Shown here piece after piece: positions 1 through 8,182 of a stretch of DNA of 64,000 bases. The stretch covers positions 62,001 to 126,000 of the forward strand of contig VXOR01000101.1 in NCBI GenBank assembly GCA_009840005.1, given 5' to 3'. Origin of the DNA: Gemmatimonadota bacterium. Its GTDB lineage: Bacteria; Latescibacterota; UBA2968; UBA8231. The notes beneath the pieces were generated by a model. It had not been told where the DNA came from. It did no database searches and saw only the letters and a list, made by a program, of their open reading frames with translations. Within the stretch, counting starts at the first letter, position 1. Each line of letters begins with the position of its first letter. Both the position numbers and the translations under genes were made by a program.

Positions 1-804
1 GGCGTACACGGCCATGCGCCGGTCTTCCCAATCTGGGTCGGCCACTTCATGCCAGGGAGGTGCGTCCTCGTCGCGGGGCGATATGTCCCAGCGGGAGTTG
101 ACGACTTCCATGTCTTTGAGTGCTTCGTGGCGGGCGGTGCGCGCGGCGTCCCAGCCGCCTTTGCGGTACTGGCCCTGATAGCGGGCGATGTCTTCCTCAA
201 AGGCGTGGAGCGGCCAATGCGGTGCCGTGTACGCGACGTACATGAAAAAAGGCTGGTCGGCGCTTTCGGAGATGAAGTCAACGGCGTGATTGGAGATGGC
301 GTCGGTGAGGTAAAAGTCGGTGGGATTGGCGGCGATAGGTTCGCCGTCGCGGGTGCAGGTGCGCCCGCCGAAGTAGCCGCTGTTTCTACCGAGGCCAAAG
401 AGGCGGTCGAAGCCGTGCTGCATCTCAGGGGGGATGTCGGCGCTGTCGGGTCTTTTGCCGCAGTGCCACTTGCCCGACATTAGGGTGCGATAGCCGCGCT
501 CCTTGAGAATTTGGGCGATGGTGACGGCCGAGTGGCGCAGGTAGCCGCCATAACCGGGAGCGTTAGGGATGCCGCCAGCCATGTGGCCGATGCCGGCTTG
601 GTGTGGATAGAGACCGGTCAGCAAGGCCGCGCGCGAGAGGCAGCAGCGGGCGAAATTGTACATCTGCGAGAAGCGCAGGCCCTCGGCGGCGAGGCCATCT
701 AGGTTGGGGGTGCGGATTTCAGAGCCGTAGCAGCCGAGGTCGGAATAGCCCATGTCGTCGGCGAGGATGAGGACGATGTTAGGACGCTGAGAAGCGGTGG
801 TCAT
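1..804 (-). CDS. Sulfatase (arylsulfatase-like), partial at the window edge
   Basis: Reading leftward from the ATG at 804-802, the frame stays open to base 1, so the C-terminal part is missing. The N-terminus has the sulfatase metal-binding start (NIVLILADDMGYSDLGCYG), later SGKWHCG, and a TAPHWPLHAF stretch near the edge. These are the usual order of alkaline-phosphatase-superfamily sulfatase motifs. The family hydrolyses sulfate esters with an active-site formylglycine made from Cys in C-x-P-S-R. Here the motif around Cys54 reads CCLSR, with Leu where Pro is normal (bases 645-631). The family call is secure. Activity is uncertain because Pro helps recognition by the formylglycine-generating enzyme. 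It is divergent from the oxygenase gene at 871. No signal peptide is visible. Confidence 0.9.
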   Translation of the reverse strand, partial: MTTASQRPNIVLILADDMGYSDLGCYGSEIRTPNLDGLAAEGLRFSQMYNFARCCLSRAALLTGLYPHQAGIGHMAGGIPNAPGYGGYLRHSAVTIAQILKERGYRTLMSGKWHCGKRPDSADIPPEMQHGFDRLFGLGRNSGYFGGRTCTRDGEPIAANPTDFYLTDAISNHAVDFISESADQPFFMYVAYTAPHWPLHAFEEDIARYQGQYRKGGWDAARTARHEALKDMEVVNSRWDISPRDEDAPPWHEVADPDWEDRRMAVYA

Positions 805-870
805 GGAGGGACTCCTTCTGCGCAAATTAGGAATTACGAATTAAATTAATAATTCTCAAAAGGAAAGGAG

Positions 871-1824
871 ATGTTTGTGGCGACAGTTGACACTATAGCG
901 CATGGATTGACCGCGGAAGAGCGCGAAAAGTATGCAAAAGATGGGTTCTTTATTCGTTCAGATGCCTTCGACACTTATGAGATTGATGCACTGCGCGACA
1001 GAATCGAAGATCTCGTAGAATTCATCGAGACCTCTGACGTGTTGACCGAGAAAGAGAAGCAAGCGATTCTGAAACGCAATGCCGGAACCGATGCGACTTC
1101 TGGACCTGCATCGTTAAACGGTATAACGCGGCTTCACAGGTTCAGTGCATTGGTGCGATCCCACATTCGCGATCCAAGGCGGCTGGATGCGGTCACAGAG
1201 ATTGTAGGATCGGATCTGTTCTGTCCAAACGATCTGTATTTTTTTAAACCTCCGGGCACCGGGCGGCCTATTGCGTGGCATCAGGACTCGTGGTATTTCC
1301 GCAATATATATGTCAGCAGCGTGGGGGACGCTATAGACCAATCGACGATTGGAACTTGGCTGGCACTGGACGATGCAGACGAAGAAAACGGATGCTTGTG
1401 GGTGATCCCCGGTAGCCACCGTCTGGGCGTGATAGATCACAGCCAAGTCGAGAGCGATGATTATTTATTGCAAAAAAGAGTGACTGTGTCCGACGAGATG
1501 GAAGAACAGGCCATGCCAGTAGAAGTGCCAAAGGGCGCGCTGGTGTTTTTTAACAATGCACTATTGCACCGCAGCACACCCAACAGATCAGATCGGTTTC
1601 GGCGGGCTTATATCGTGCATTATATGAAGGCGACTATCCAGCATACCGGGAATAGACCAAGGATTCCCGAAGGCACGGAGCACTGGGGCACTCCTGAGAT
1701 GTACATCTGTGGACAGCAATTGCCCGAGTGCGTACAAACGACGTTTGAGAAAGACAGCATGGACTGGGACAGGGCATTGGGACGGACATTGACAGAAGAC
1801 GACATTCGGATTTCGGAGCCGTAG
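871..1824 (+). CDS. Phytanoyl-CoA dioxygenase (PhyH) family Fe(II)/2-oxoglutarate oxygenase
   Basis: 317 aa, about the normal size for PhyH-like oxygenases, which hydroxylate small substrates using Fe(II) and 2-oxoglutarate. The iron-binding H-x-D is H137-Q-D139 in AWHQDSW. The distal His is H233 in LLHRSTPNRS, followed by an Arg cluster likely to bind 2-oxoglutarate. The start is supported by an AAGGAAAGGAG ribosome site just upstream of ATG 871. The substrate cannot be told from sequence. Neighbouring sulfatases suggest a catabolic cluster. The last codons (encoding ISEP, then stop) lie in a 37-bp piece nearly identical to an antisense stretch of the sulfatase at 1-804, so the original C-terminus may have been replaced. 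Confidence 0.92.
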   Translation: MFVATVDTIAHGLTAEEREKYAKDGFFIRSDAFDTYEIDALRDRIEDLVEFIETSDVLTEKEKQAILKRNAGTDATSGPASLNGITRLHRFSALVRSHIRDPRRLDAVTEIVGSDLFCPNDLYFFKPPGTGRPIAWHQDSWYFRNIYVSSVGDAIDQSTIGTWLALDDADEENGCLWVIPGSHRLGVIDHSQVESDDYLLQKRVTVSDEMEEQAMPVEVPKGALVFFNNALLHRSTPNRSDRFRRAYIVHYMKATIQHTGNRPRIPEGTEHWGTPEMYICGQQLPECVQTTFEKDSMDWDRALGRTLTEDDIRISEP

Positions 1825-1843
1825 CAGCCGAGGTAGGAATAGC
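1807..1843. repeat. 37-bp copy of a sulfatase gene fragment at the phyH 3' end
   Basis: Bases 1807-1843 match 713-749 at 35 of 37 positions (shared core GAGCCGTAGCAGCCGAGGT). The first copy is antisense to the sulfatase N-terminal YSDLGCYGSE region. The second covers the last codons and stop of the PhyH gene. A chance match of this length is unlikely. It looks like the scar of a recombination that removed a second sulfatase start. Confidence 0.75.
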
Positions 1844-1857
1844 AATTGAGGTATCAA

Positions 1858-3297
1858 ATGAATGTACTGCACATCCTATCCGATCAGCACCAAGCGGCCT
1901 GTATGGGCTGCGAAGGCCACGCGCAGGCGCTGACGCCCAACATGGATCGGCTGGCCAGCGAGGGCATGCGCTTTTCAGCGGCGTACACCCAAAACCCGAT
2001 ATGCACGCCTAGCCGCATGAGCATGTACACGGGCCAGTACTGTCATAACCACGGTTTTTTCGGTCTGGGCGGGCCGCGGCCGGAAGGAATGCAGAGTTTC
2101 CTCGGCCACTTTAAGCAGCACGGGTACAAGACGGCGGTGATCGGCAAGACGCACGTGCCCAACCAGCCGCGCGACTGGCTGTTGGATCACGTTGATTACT
2201 GGATGTCTGGTACCTCGCCGCCGGTGCCAGGCGCGGGCGGTCTGTCGCCGTATCAAACGTTTTTGGCCGGTGCCGGTCTGTTGGAACAAAACGACAACTT
2301 TCGCATCACTGGTTACCCAGCCCTACACCCTGTTGGCCTGCCGCAGAACCAGTTCCGCGCCCGGCCATCGGAGTTGCCACTGGAGTACAATGTCGAGAGT
2401 TGGTGTGTGGATCGGGCGATTGAATTTATGGACGGGTGCGAAGGAGACCCCCTCTGTATGCAGGTGTCGTTGCCGCGACCGCACGCGCCCTATACGCCGG
2501 ACCAGAAATTCTGGGACATGTATGCAGACGACATTGCGTTGCCGGAGACCTATTACCAAGATCCATCGGGCCGCCCGCCGCACTTTCGCGACATGCACGC
2601 GCGGTTTCAGCGAGCTTGGGAGGGAGAGGAATGGTCGCCGGAGGAGGGAGCGCGCAATATCTGGCGTGGCTATCTGGGCTGTGTGACGCAGGTTGACTAC
2701 TGCATTGGCCGCCTTTTGTCCTACCTCGACGAACGCGGCTTGGCTGAAGATACGATCGTCGTCTATAACTCCGACCACGGCGCGTACAGCACTGCTTTTG
2801 GCATTCAGGAAAAGGCCCCCGGGATATGCTCGGAGGCGGTGTGTCGGGTGCCGATGCTCTGGCGGGTGCCGGGCGTTGCGGCCGCGGGCAGGGTTTGCGA
2901 CGCGCTGGTGGAAAATGTCGATTTGGCCCCGACGTTTATGAGCCTCTGCGGTTTGCCGGCGATGGAGGGCATGGATGGGGTGGATATCAGCGAGCTTTTG
3001 CGGAGTGGAACCGAGCCCGTGCATGAGGTGGCGGTCACTGAGCATCGGCACAGCAAGGCACTGCGCTGGGGCAAATGGCGCTATGTACACTATCAGCCGG
3101 AGGATTTTGGGGGCGACTGCGGCGAGCTGTACGACTTGGAGGCCGATCCGTACGAGGCTCTCAATTTGTACGGCGAGCAGGCGTACCAAGAGATCGTCGA
3201 GCAGTGCGAGAAACTCCTGTGCCACTGGCTGATATCGACGCGGCAGTATCGCACGGCGTTTTCGGTGGGGGCGTGGAACGAGACTAATTACGTATAA
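1858..3297 (+). CDS. Sulfatase (choline-sulfatase/iduronate-sulfatase-like)
   Basis: 479 aa. It opens with MNVLHILSDQHQAACMGC (metal-binding Asp in the SDQH context). It carries an intact formylglycine motif C49-T-P-S-R followed by MSMYTGQY, then a GKTHVP segment and a VVYNSDHGAY metal-binding segment. Family role: hydrolysis of sulfate esters on sugars or small organic sulfates after FGly maturation. ATG 1858 is preferred over the in-frame TTG at 1846 because GAGG lies 6 bases before it. No signal peptide is seen, so it is probably cytoplasmic. It is 11 bases upstream of the HEPN gene and likely cotranscribed with it. The substrate is unknown. Confidence 0.93.
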   Translation: MNVLHILSDQHQAACMGCEGHAQALTPNMDRLASEGMRFSAAYTQNPICTPSRMSMYTGQYCHNHGFFGLGGPRPEGMQSFLGHFKQHGYKTAVIGKTHVPNQPRDWLLDHVDYWMSGTSPPVPGAGGLSPYQTFLAGAGLLEQNDNFRITGYPALHPVGLPQNQFRARPSELPLEYNVESWCVDRAIEFMDGCEGDPLCMQVSLPRPHAPYTPDQKFWDMYADDIALPETYYQDPSGRPPHFRDMHARFQRAWEGEEWSPEEGARNIWRGYLGCVTQVDYCIGRLLSYLDERGLAEDTIVVYNSDHGAYSTAFGIQEKAPGICSEAVCRVPMLWRVPGVAAAGRVCDALVENVDLAPTFMSLCGLPAMEGMDGVDISELLRSGTEPVHEVAVTEHRHSKALRWGKWRYVHYQPEDFGGDCGELYDLEADPYEALNLYGEQAYQEIVEQCEKLLCHWLISTRQYRTAFSVGAWNETNYV

Positions 3298-3308
3298 GGA
3301 GGCTATCG

Positions 3309-3749
3309 ATGGTGAGCCGACATGCCGACTGGTTAAAACAGGGCCAACGAGATTTGGCCCACGGCCGCCGCTCGCTCGATGCTGGCGACTATGAGTGGGC
3401 CTGCTTTGCCGCCCAACAGGGCGCGGAAAAAGCCGTCAAGGCGGTTGTTGAGAAGATGGGCGGTGTGGCTTGGGGACATTCTGTCACGGCCCTTCTGGAG
3501 GCCTTGTCCGAATCGCTCAGGCCCGATCCGGGGCTGCTGGACGCTGCCAAAGCATTGGACAAACACTACATTCCTGCTCGCTACCCCAATTCGCATCCAC
3601 AAGGAGCCCCTTATGAATACTACACCCGTACTGAGGCAGAGAGTGCACTCGTCCACGCCGGCCAAGTCATCGGCTTCTGTGAAGGTGTTTTGGCTGGACC
3701 GTCCGCAGATTCTAGCGCGTCTCAAGCGTGCTGCCCAAGCGATGCGTAA
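3309..3749 (+). CDS. HEPN domain protein
   Basis: 146 aa. The order matches PF05168-type HEPN proteins: DWLKQGQRDLAHGRRSL, then YEWACFAAQQGAEKAVKAV, then GHSVTALLEAL, and a late HYIPARYPN...GAPYEYY segment. HEPN proteins of this class usually pair with a minimal nucleotidyltransferase, and one follows directly. In such pairs HEPN is often a toxin RNase and the nucleotidyltransferase its antitoxin. The classic R-x4-6-H RNase motif is not obvious here, so a non-catalytic role is possible. The recognisable domain ends near the VIGFCEGVLAG segment. The final residues run into the overlapping gene. Confidence 0.88.
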   Translation: MVSRHADWLKQGQRDLAHGRRSLDAGDYEWACFAAQQGAEKAVKAVVEKMGGVAWGHSVTALLEALSESLRPDPGLLDAAKALDKHYIPARYPNSHPQGAPYEYYTRTEAESALVHAGQVIGFCEGVLAGPSADSSASQACCPSDA

Positions 3750-4014
3750 ACGGCACCCTGAAATCGAGAGTATCGTGTTGTTTGGCTCGCTGGCGCGGGG
3801 CGATGCAGTGCCGGGTAGCGATGCGGATCTGCTCATTGTGGTAAGCCATAGCACGGAGTCTTTTTTAGATCGGGCAGTGCGCTATCGACCGGCGGATGTG
3901 GGCGTGGGCGTCGATGTGGTGGCGTACACACACGAGGAACTAGCCGCACTGTTAGAGGCCGGCAATGCCTTTGTGCGACAGGCTCTGCGCGAGGGGATGG
4001 TGCTTTATTCCTGA
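3685..4014 (+). CDS. Minimal nucleotidyltransferase (MNT-type), partner of the HEPN protein
   Basis: About 109 aa. It carries the polymerase-beta-type signature GSLARGDAVPGSDADLL (G-S then D-x-D metal ligands), followed by VGVDVVAYT. Family role: transfers a nucleotide to a partner; in HEPN/MNT pairs it can modify and silence the HEPN toxin. The start is uncertain. GTG 3685 gives the normal family N-terminus (DRPQILARLKRAAQAM). ATG 3613 has a good AAGGAG but would add 24 residues that look like out-of-frame HEPN coding sequence. Either way it overlaps the HEPN gene by at least 65 bases in another frame, implying translational coupling. Confidence 0.82.
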   Translation: MFWLDRPQILARLKRAAQAMRKRHPEIESIVLFGSLARGDAVPGSDADLLIVVSHSTESFLDRAVRYRPADVGVGVDVVAYTHEELAALLEAGNAFVRQALREGMVLYS

Positions 4015-4119
4015 AAGCAACAAATGCACTCGAATTTGATGGACGGGTTTTGTTTCAGTCATACACGACATCCCCTTTTGCGATACATGCTCAGAAGTTT
4101 GTCTAATCGAGGAGACGAT

Positions 4120-5937
4120 ATGTACGAACAATTAGAAATACACTACGAGGGGCAGACGGAGTTCGTCGCCACAGACCAGCAGGTCAAGCCGTTGCGGCTG
4201 TTCGTCACTTGTCCGGCAGGCTTGGAAGCCGGGGCCGATGTGCGAGTTTCGATCAGCACGTTCCATTCCTATTCTCGCAAGTGGACGCTTGCAGATCCTT
4301 TTGTCGAAGGAGGCGAGGGCGTGGTGGTGATCGGGCACGGATTGGCGCACGACTGGACCGATATGACGCGGGGCGGCGACGGGCCGGCTGGTGGTGGATT
4401 GGTGGGAAGGCCGCTCAACGAACTCTACTTGTGTACCATCCAAGTCACCAAATCGCTGAGTGCGGGAGCGCGGCTGGTCTTTCCCTTTGGCGTGGTGCCG
4501 TCGCCGCACGCGGATATAAGTGGTGCCCTGCAGGTGCGAGTGCGGCGGCCCGAAGCGGAAGTTTTCGAGAAGGTGGGAGATCCCATTCCACTGAGCAATG
4601 CTTCCGGCCCTCTGACGCGGCTGGAAGGACGAGTCTCTGCTACGGCGGATGCGGAGGGGAAGCGTAGGGTCGTAGTCTTTGCGACGGACGATCATCTCAA
4701 TCCAATACCCGGCTACCGGGGGATGGTGAATTTGCAGGCCGACGGCGCGATTGTCGGGCTGCCCGCTGAGGTGGCAATTGGTGCCGACGGAAGGGGTGCG
4801 GTTGAGGGCATTGAAGTGCAGGCCGACAGTCCGGTCCGCATCACCGTGCGCGATGTGGAGCGCGATTTAGAAGCGCAGAGCGGTCCGACGCAAGTGGTCG
4901 GCGAGCGCGGCCACTACTTCGGCGGCATCCACTTTCACACGCGGCTTTCAGTAGATGGCGACCGGGAGCCGCGCGCGGCGTACGCCTATGCCCGCGACTT
5001 TCTCAACCTCGACGTAATCGCGATGACCGACCACGCGCCAATTGGTCCCGGGTGGGCCGAGTGCTTGGCGGTCAATGAGGAGTTTTACGAGCCGGGCCGC
5101 TTTGTGACGATCCCCGCGTGGGAAAGCTCCAATGCGTACGGGCACGCCAATCTCTATCTGCGTACGCCAGAGGTCGATGGCGGCACTTGGCACTGGAAAC
5201 CGGAGCTTTGTCCCTCGGAAGTGGCTTGGGACGAGGACGTGGTCATGGTGCCGCACCATCCCAACTGCGGACAGCCCATCGAGTACGGCAAGCACCGCGA
5301 GGTCATGGGCAAGACGTTTTACTGGTCGCAATACCACTGGGAGTTCCCCAACAAGCGAGCTAGGTTGGTGGAAATCGTCCAGGGACGGGGCAATTTTGAA
5401 GCCGATGCGCTAGACGATTATTGGGGTATTCGCATGGGGGAATTGGGTGCTTCGGTACAGGATGCCTTTGCCCAAGGCTGGCGCTTGGGTTTTGTCGCTG
5501 GGACCGACAACCATCAAGGGCACCCGACGCAAAATCCGGGCGGCTATGTGGGCATGACCTGTTTCCGGGCGACGGAGTTGACCCGCAAGGCCGTGTGGCA
5601 GGCGATGGACGAACGCTGGACCTACGCGACTTCGGGCGTGCCGATTGTCTGCGACTATGCGGTCAATGGCATACGCTCGGGCGCGGGGGGCGCACTGGCG
5701 GCAGGCGAGCAGGTGCATTTTTCCGCCAGTCTGCACGGGACTGCGCCGATTGAGCGGGTGGAGATCATTGCCAACGGACAGTGCGTCTGGCAGGACGCGC
5801 CCAACGCTTGGGATGTGGAAATCGACGGAGCCGAGTTGCCAGCGCCAGAGGGCGCGTGGGCTTATTACTATCTGCGGCTGCGACAACAGGACGGGCACCG
5901 GGCGTGGTTGAGTCCAGTGTGGTTGGACCGGGTATGA
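4120..5937 (+). CDS. DUF3604 / PHP-like metal-dependent hydrolase
   Basis: 605 aa from ATG 4120, which has GAGGAG just upstream. An in-frame ATG at 4024 would add 32 unconvincing residues. The N-terminal ~260 residues look beta-rich. The metal-binding part begins at HFHTRLSVDG (near residue 271) and continues through MTDHA, VPHHPN and GTDNHQG, a series of His/Asp ligands typical of PHP-superfamily CehA/DUF3604 proteins. These are predicted phosphoesterases or hydrolases of undefined substrate. No signal peptide is seen. Its stop overlaps the start of the ywbE-like gene (ATGA), so the two are coupled. The role in the local sulfatase/oxygenase cluster is unknown. Confidence 0.85.
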   Translation: MYEQLEIHYEGQTEFVATDQQVKPLRLFVTCPAGLEAGADVRVSISTFHSYSRKWTLADPFVEGGEGVVVIGHGLAHDWTDMTRGGDGPAGGGLVGRPLNELYLCTIQVTKSLSAGARLVFPFGVVPSPHADISGALQVRVRRPEAEVFEKVGDPIPLSNASGPLTRLEGRVSATADAEGKRRVVVFATDDHLNPIPGYRGMVNLQADGAIVGLPAEVAIGADGRGAVEGIEVQADSPVRITVRDVERDLEAQSGPTQVVGERGHYFGGIHFHTRLSVDGDREPRAAYAYARDFLNLDVIAMTDHAPIGPGWAECLAVNEEFYEPGRFVTIPAWESSNAYGHANLYLRTPEVDGGTWHWKPELCPSEVAWDEDVVMVPHHPNCGQPIEYGKHREVMGKTFYWSQYHWEFPNKRARLVEIVQGRGNFEADALDDYWGIRMGELGASVQDAFAQGWRLGFVAGTDNHQGHPTQNPGGYVGMTCFRATELTRKAVWQAMDERWTYATSGVPIVCDYAVNGIRSGAGGALAAGEQVHFSASLHGTAPIERVEIIANGQCVWQDAPNAWDVEIDGAELPAPEGAWAYYYLRLRQQDGHRAWLSPVWLDRV

Positions 5938-6128
5938 ACGGAACGAGACGGGCCGATATAGAGCGTGGGATGCGCGTTGCCATCGTGCAGAAGCAGGACC
6001 AGCGCACGGGGCGGCTAACCGAGGGCGTCGTGCGGGATATTCTGACTAAGGCGGGGACGCATCCGCACGGGATTAAGGTGCGCTTGGAGACCGGCGAAGT
6101 CGGTAGGGTCAAGCAGGTGTGCGGTTAG
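5934..6128 (+). CDS. ywbE: YwbE family small protein
   Basis: 64 aa starting at the ATG that overlaps the preceding stop (ATGA). It matches the YwbE/DUF2196 pattern well: RADIERGMRVAIVQKQDQRT followed by GVVRDILTK and THPHGIKVRL. The family is a short SH3-like fold protein of unknown function. In many genomes it stands alone; here it is coupled to a DUF3604 hydrolase. It ends convergently, overlapping the membrane-protein gene at 6125 by four bases. Confidence 0.88.
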   Translation: MNGTRRADIERGMRVAIVQKQDQRTGRLTEGVVRDILTKAGTHPHGIKVRLETGEVGRVKQVCG

Positions 6129-8020
6129 AAGTAGTAGAACGAATAGACCAAAGACGAACCGCCCACGCCGACGCAAGCTCCCATGATAAACCCCAAAAAG
6201 AGTGGCCGTACTTTCCTATAGAGAATGACCCCTCCGTAGCTGATCAGAATCGACTTAACGAGCCAAGCGAGGAATATCCCAAACCAGTCGCCGCGCACGG
6301 TATTGGTCAGGGCCACGGCCAGCCCCACCGGATGCAGCGGCCAGCCGGCTAGGCGGTGCTGGGCGAAGGAAAGCAGCCCAGCGAGTCCAGCGCCGATGCC
6401 AGTGAACAGAGTGGTCAGGTGTTGGGGCGGATGTGGGTTGTTGACCGTTTTGGCGACCCAGCCCCATTTGCTCAGCGGCGAGTTGATGTAGTACCAGCGG
6501 AAGCCGTGCATCATGCCGTGTTGATAGCCCAGCCAGATATAGACCACGATGGTGGTGATAGCGCTGACGACGAGGGCGGAGGCGAGGAAGAACAGCAGCT
6601 TGCGGGCGCTGATCTTTTCCTTGACCTCCTCGCAGACCTTGAAGGCGTGGGCCATCGTGCCCATGAAGAACAATTGCACATCTGCGGCCCAGACCATGTT
6701 AAGCCCCATAGCCGTAAGCCCCTTATCGCCGAAATAGGCCGTGCCGAAGATGTTGGTAAAAAGCGGCGGGATGGAATGAGGGGCGCGCAGCCGTCCCAAG
6801 CCGGTCTGCACCAGCAAACGCGCCGTGCCCAAGAAGACCAACAGCGCGACTAGCAAAAAGGCCAAGCTCCAGCCGAGGGAAAGGCCGGTGGCGTGGAGGA
6901 AGTACGCCATATAGACCAAGCCAGCGACGCCCATCAGCGCCGAGGTGCGCGGCGAGGGCAGGTGTGTGTTCGGACCTCTGGTGCCGCTGGCGATAGTGCG
7001 CCATTGGTCTTTAAGAAAGTCGCGCGACATCCACAGCGACGAGAGGATCAGGAAGATGAGCGCCCCCATCTGCTGATGCGACATCAGCACCGAGACCTGC
7101 TGGTGCGGCTGGGCAGGGAGATTGACGACAACGCCTAAAAAGCCCAACAGGCCGTGTTCGAGATAGATAAGGATGTGAAAGAGCCAGACGCTCAAGAGCA
7201 CATTGAGGTTGAGCAGGTAGCTCAAGCCGACGACGAGGAAGTTGACGTTGATTCCATAGGAGATGCCGATGCGGCGCAAAAAGATGCGCGTGGAGGGGAT
7301 GCCGAAGTTATTGATGGTCTCAAAGTCGAACACTTGGTCGAGCATGTTGACGGTTGGGATGATCGAGGCGATGAAAAAACCGACCCAGAACAGCGGATTC
7401 TTGAAGAGGCTTTTGGCCGGGTTTTCCACGCTTTCGACCATGGCCGTCGGCACTACGGCCAAGGGATAGACCAAGCGCTCGCCGCTGGCCCATTGGTGGT
7501 GCAGCAGGGCGATGAGCGCGAAGCTGACCAAGAAGAAGGCGATCATGAACAGACCCCAGAAGATAGAAGGGCCGAGCCAAGCGTCCCACGGCAGCGGCGC
7601 ACCTGCTGGGGCACCCTCGAAGAGGTTGCGGATCATCTCGAGGTCGCGCGGAGCGGCCCAGTCGGGGATGTGGTCCCAGAGGAGTTCGCGCCAGTTGTTT
7701 TCCGGGGTGGCGTAGTAGAAGACGCCGGCGAGCAGGGGGATAAAATAGCCGCCAAAGCCCATAGTCGGCATGACTGTGGCTACCATCAGCGCGGCATAGA
7801 TGAGGGCAAAAGTCGAAGTCGGCAGCCGCAGGAAGGGCCGAATCAGCGCGAGCAGGAGCGCGGTAAGCGCGACCCAGAACAGGGCGAAAATGACGCCGAC
7901 GGTATTGAAGTGGTCGGCGTAGCCCGAGTAGCGGTCGAGCAGGATGTAGCTGCGCACCCCGATGAAGTTGTGGCCGACGCACAGCGCCATGGCCAGTGTC
8001 CATTCGAGGGCAGAGCGCAT
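6125..8020 (-). CDS. Large polytopic membrane protein (OPT-like; resembles DUF6784/DUF6785)
   Basis: 631 aa from ATG 8020, with many hydrophobic segments (for example FALFWVALTALLLALIRPFL, SIFWGLFMIAFFLVSFALIA, LLFFLASALVVSAITTIVVY) and soluble loops between. The overall look, including HQWASGERLVYPLAVVPTAM, resembles oligopeptide-transporter-like DUF6785 proteins. That call is from recall of the family, not a search. It is transcribed leftward after the two carbohydrate permeases (8183-9885), so it may be part of the same uptake locus. The frame is open up to 8140, but the extra 40 residues come largely from a palindromic repeat (8026-8060) and are not convincing. Confidence 0.75.
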   Translation of the reverse strand: MRSALEWTLAMALCVGHNFIGVRSYILLDRYSGYADHFNTVGVIFALFWVALTALLLALIRPFLRLPTSTFALIYAALMVATVMPTMGFGGYFIPLLAGVFYYATPENNWRELLWDHIPDWAAPRDLEMIRNLFEGAPAGAPLPWDAWLGPSIFWGLFMIAFFLVSFALIALLHHQWASGERLVYPLAVVPTAMVESVENPAKSLFKNPLFWVGFFIASIIPTVNMLDQVFDFETINNFGIPSTRIFLRRIGISYGINVNFLVVGLSYLLNLNVLLSVWLFHILIYLEHGLLGFLGVVVNLPAQPHQQVSVLMSHQQMGALIFLILSSLWMSRDFLKDQWRTIASGTRGPNTHLPSPRTSALMGVAGLVYMAYFLHATGLSLGWSLAFLLVALLVFLGTARLLVQTGLGRLRAPHSIPPLFTNIFGTAYFGDKGLTAMGLNMVWAADVQLFFMGTMAHAFKVCEEVKEKISARKLLFFLASALVVSAITTIVVYIWLGYQHGMMHGFRWYYINSPLSKWGWVAKTVNNPHPPQHLTTLFTGIGAGLAGLLSFAQHRLAGWPLHPVGLAVALTNTVRGDWFGIFLAWLVKSILISYGGVILYRKVRPLFLGFIMGACVGVGGSSLVYSFYYF

Positions 8021-8025
8021 CACTT

Positions 8026-8060
8026 GCTTCCCTTCGACTGGGCTCAGGGCGAAGGGAAGC
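8026..8060. repeat. Palindromic dispersed repeat
   Basis: GCTTCCCTTCG at 8026-8036 is the perfect reverse complement of 8050-8060, with CTGGGCTCAGG-type sequence between. It resembles the core of the MITE-like elements at 11728, 22776 and 45634 (CTTCGACT...CTCAG...CGAAG). It sits just upstream of the membrane-protein start and may have truncated whatever preceded it. Confidence 0.7.
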
Positions 8061-8182
8061 GCCCGGCCTCCCAGTCGTCGAGGAGGGCGGCGAGGGCAAA
8101 GGTTGCGAATTTGGCAAAGGGCATGGGTAGAGTTCCTCAAAGGCGTATCCGCCGATGAACGCCGATATGGGGCGACGGCCTT

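Noticed and set aside
49..483. Plus-strand frame opposite the partial sulfatase
   Set aside because: The reverse strand gives a clear sulfatase; this frame is its shadow.
2323..3225. Long minus-strand frame across the second sulfatase
   Set aside because: Antisense shadow with no recognisable motifs; the sulfatase on the plus strand has all family motifs.
4024..4119. Upstream extension of the DUF3604 gene
   Set aside because: The added 32 residues look random, and ATG 4120 has a strong GAGGAG.
8044..8124. Short leftward frame starting MPFAKFATFALAALLDDWE
   Set aside because: 26 codons ending inside a palindromic repeat; no ribosome site stood out and no family was recognised. Possibly the stub of a small protein cut by the repeat.
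7154..8158. Long open frame on the plus strand opposite the large membrane protein
   Set aside because: Highly charged, low-complexity translation; an antisense shadow caused by codon bias of the real leftward gene.
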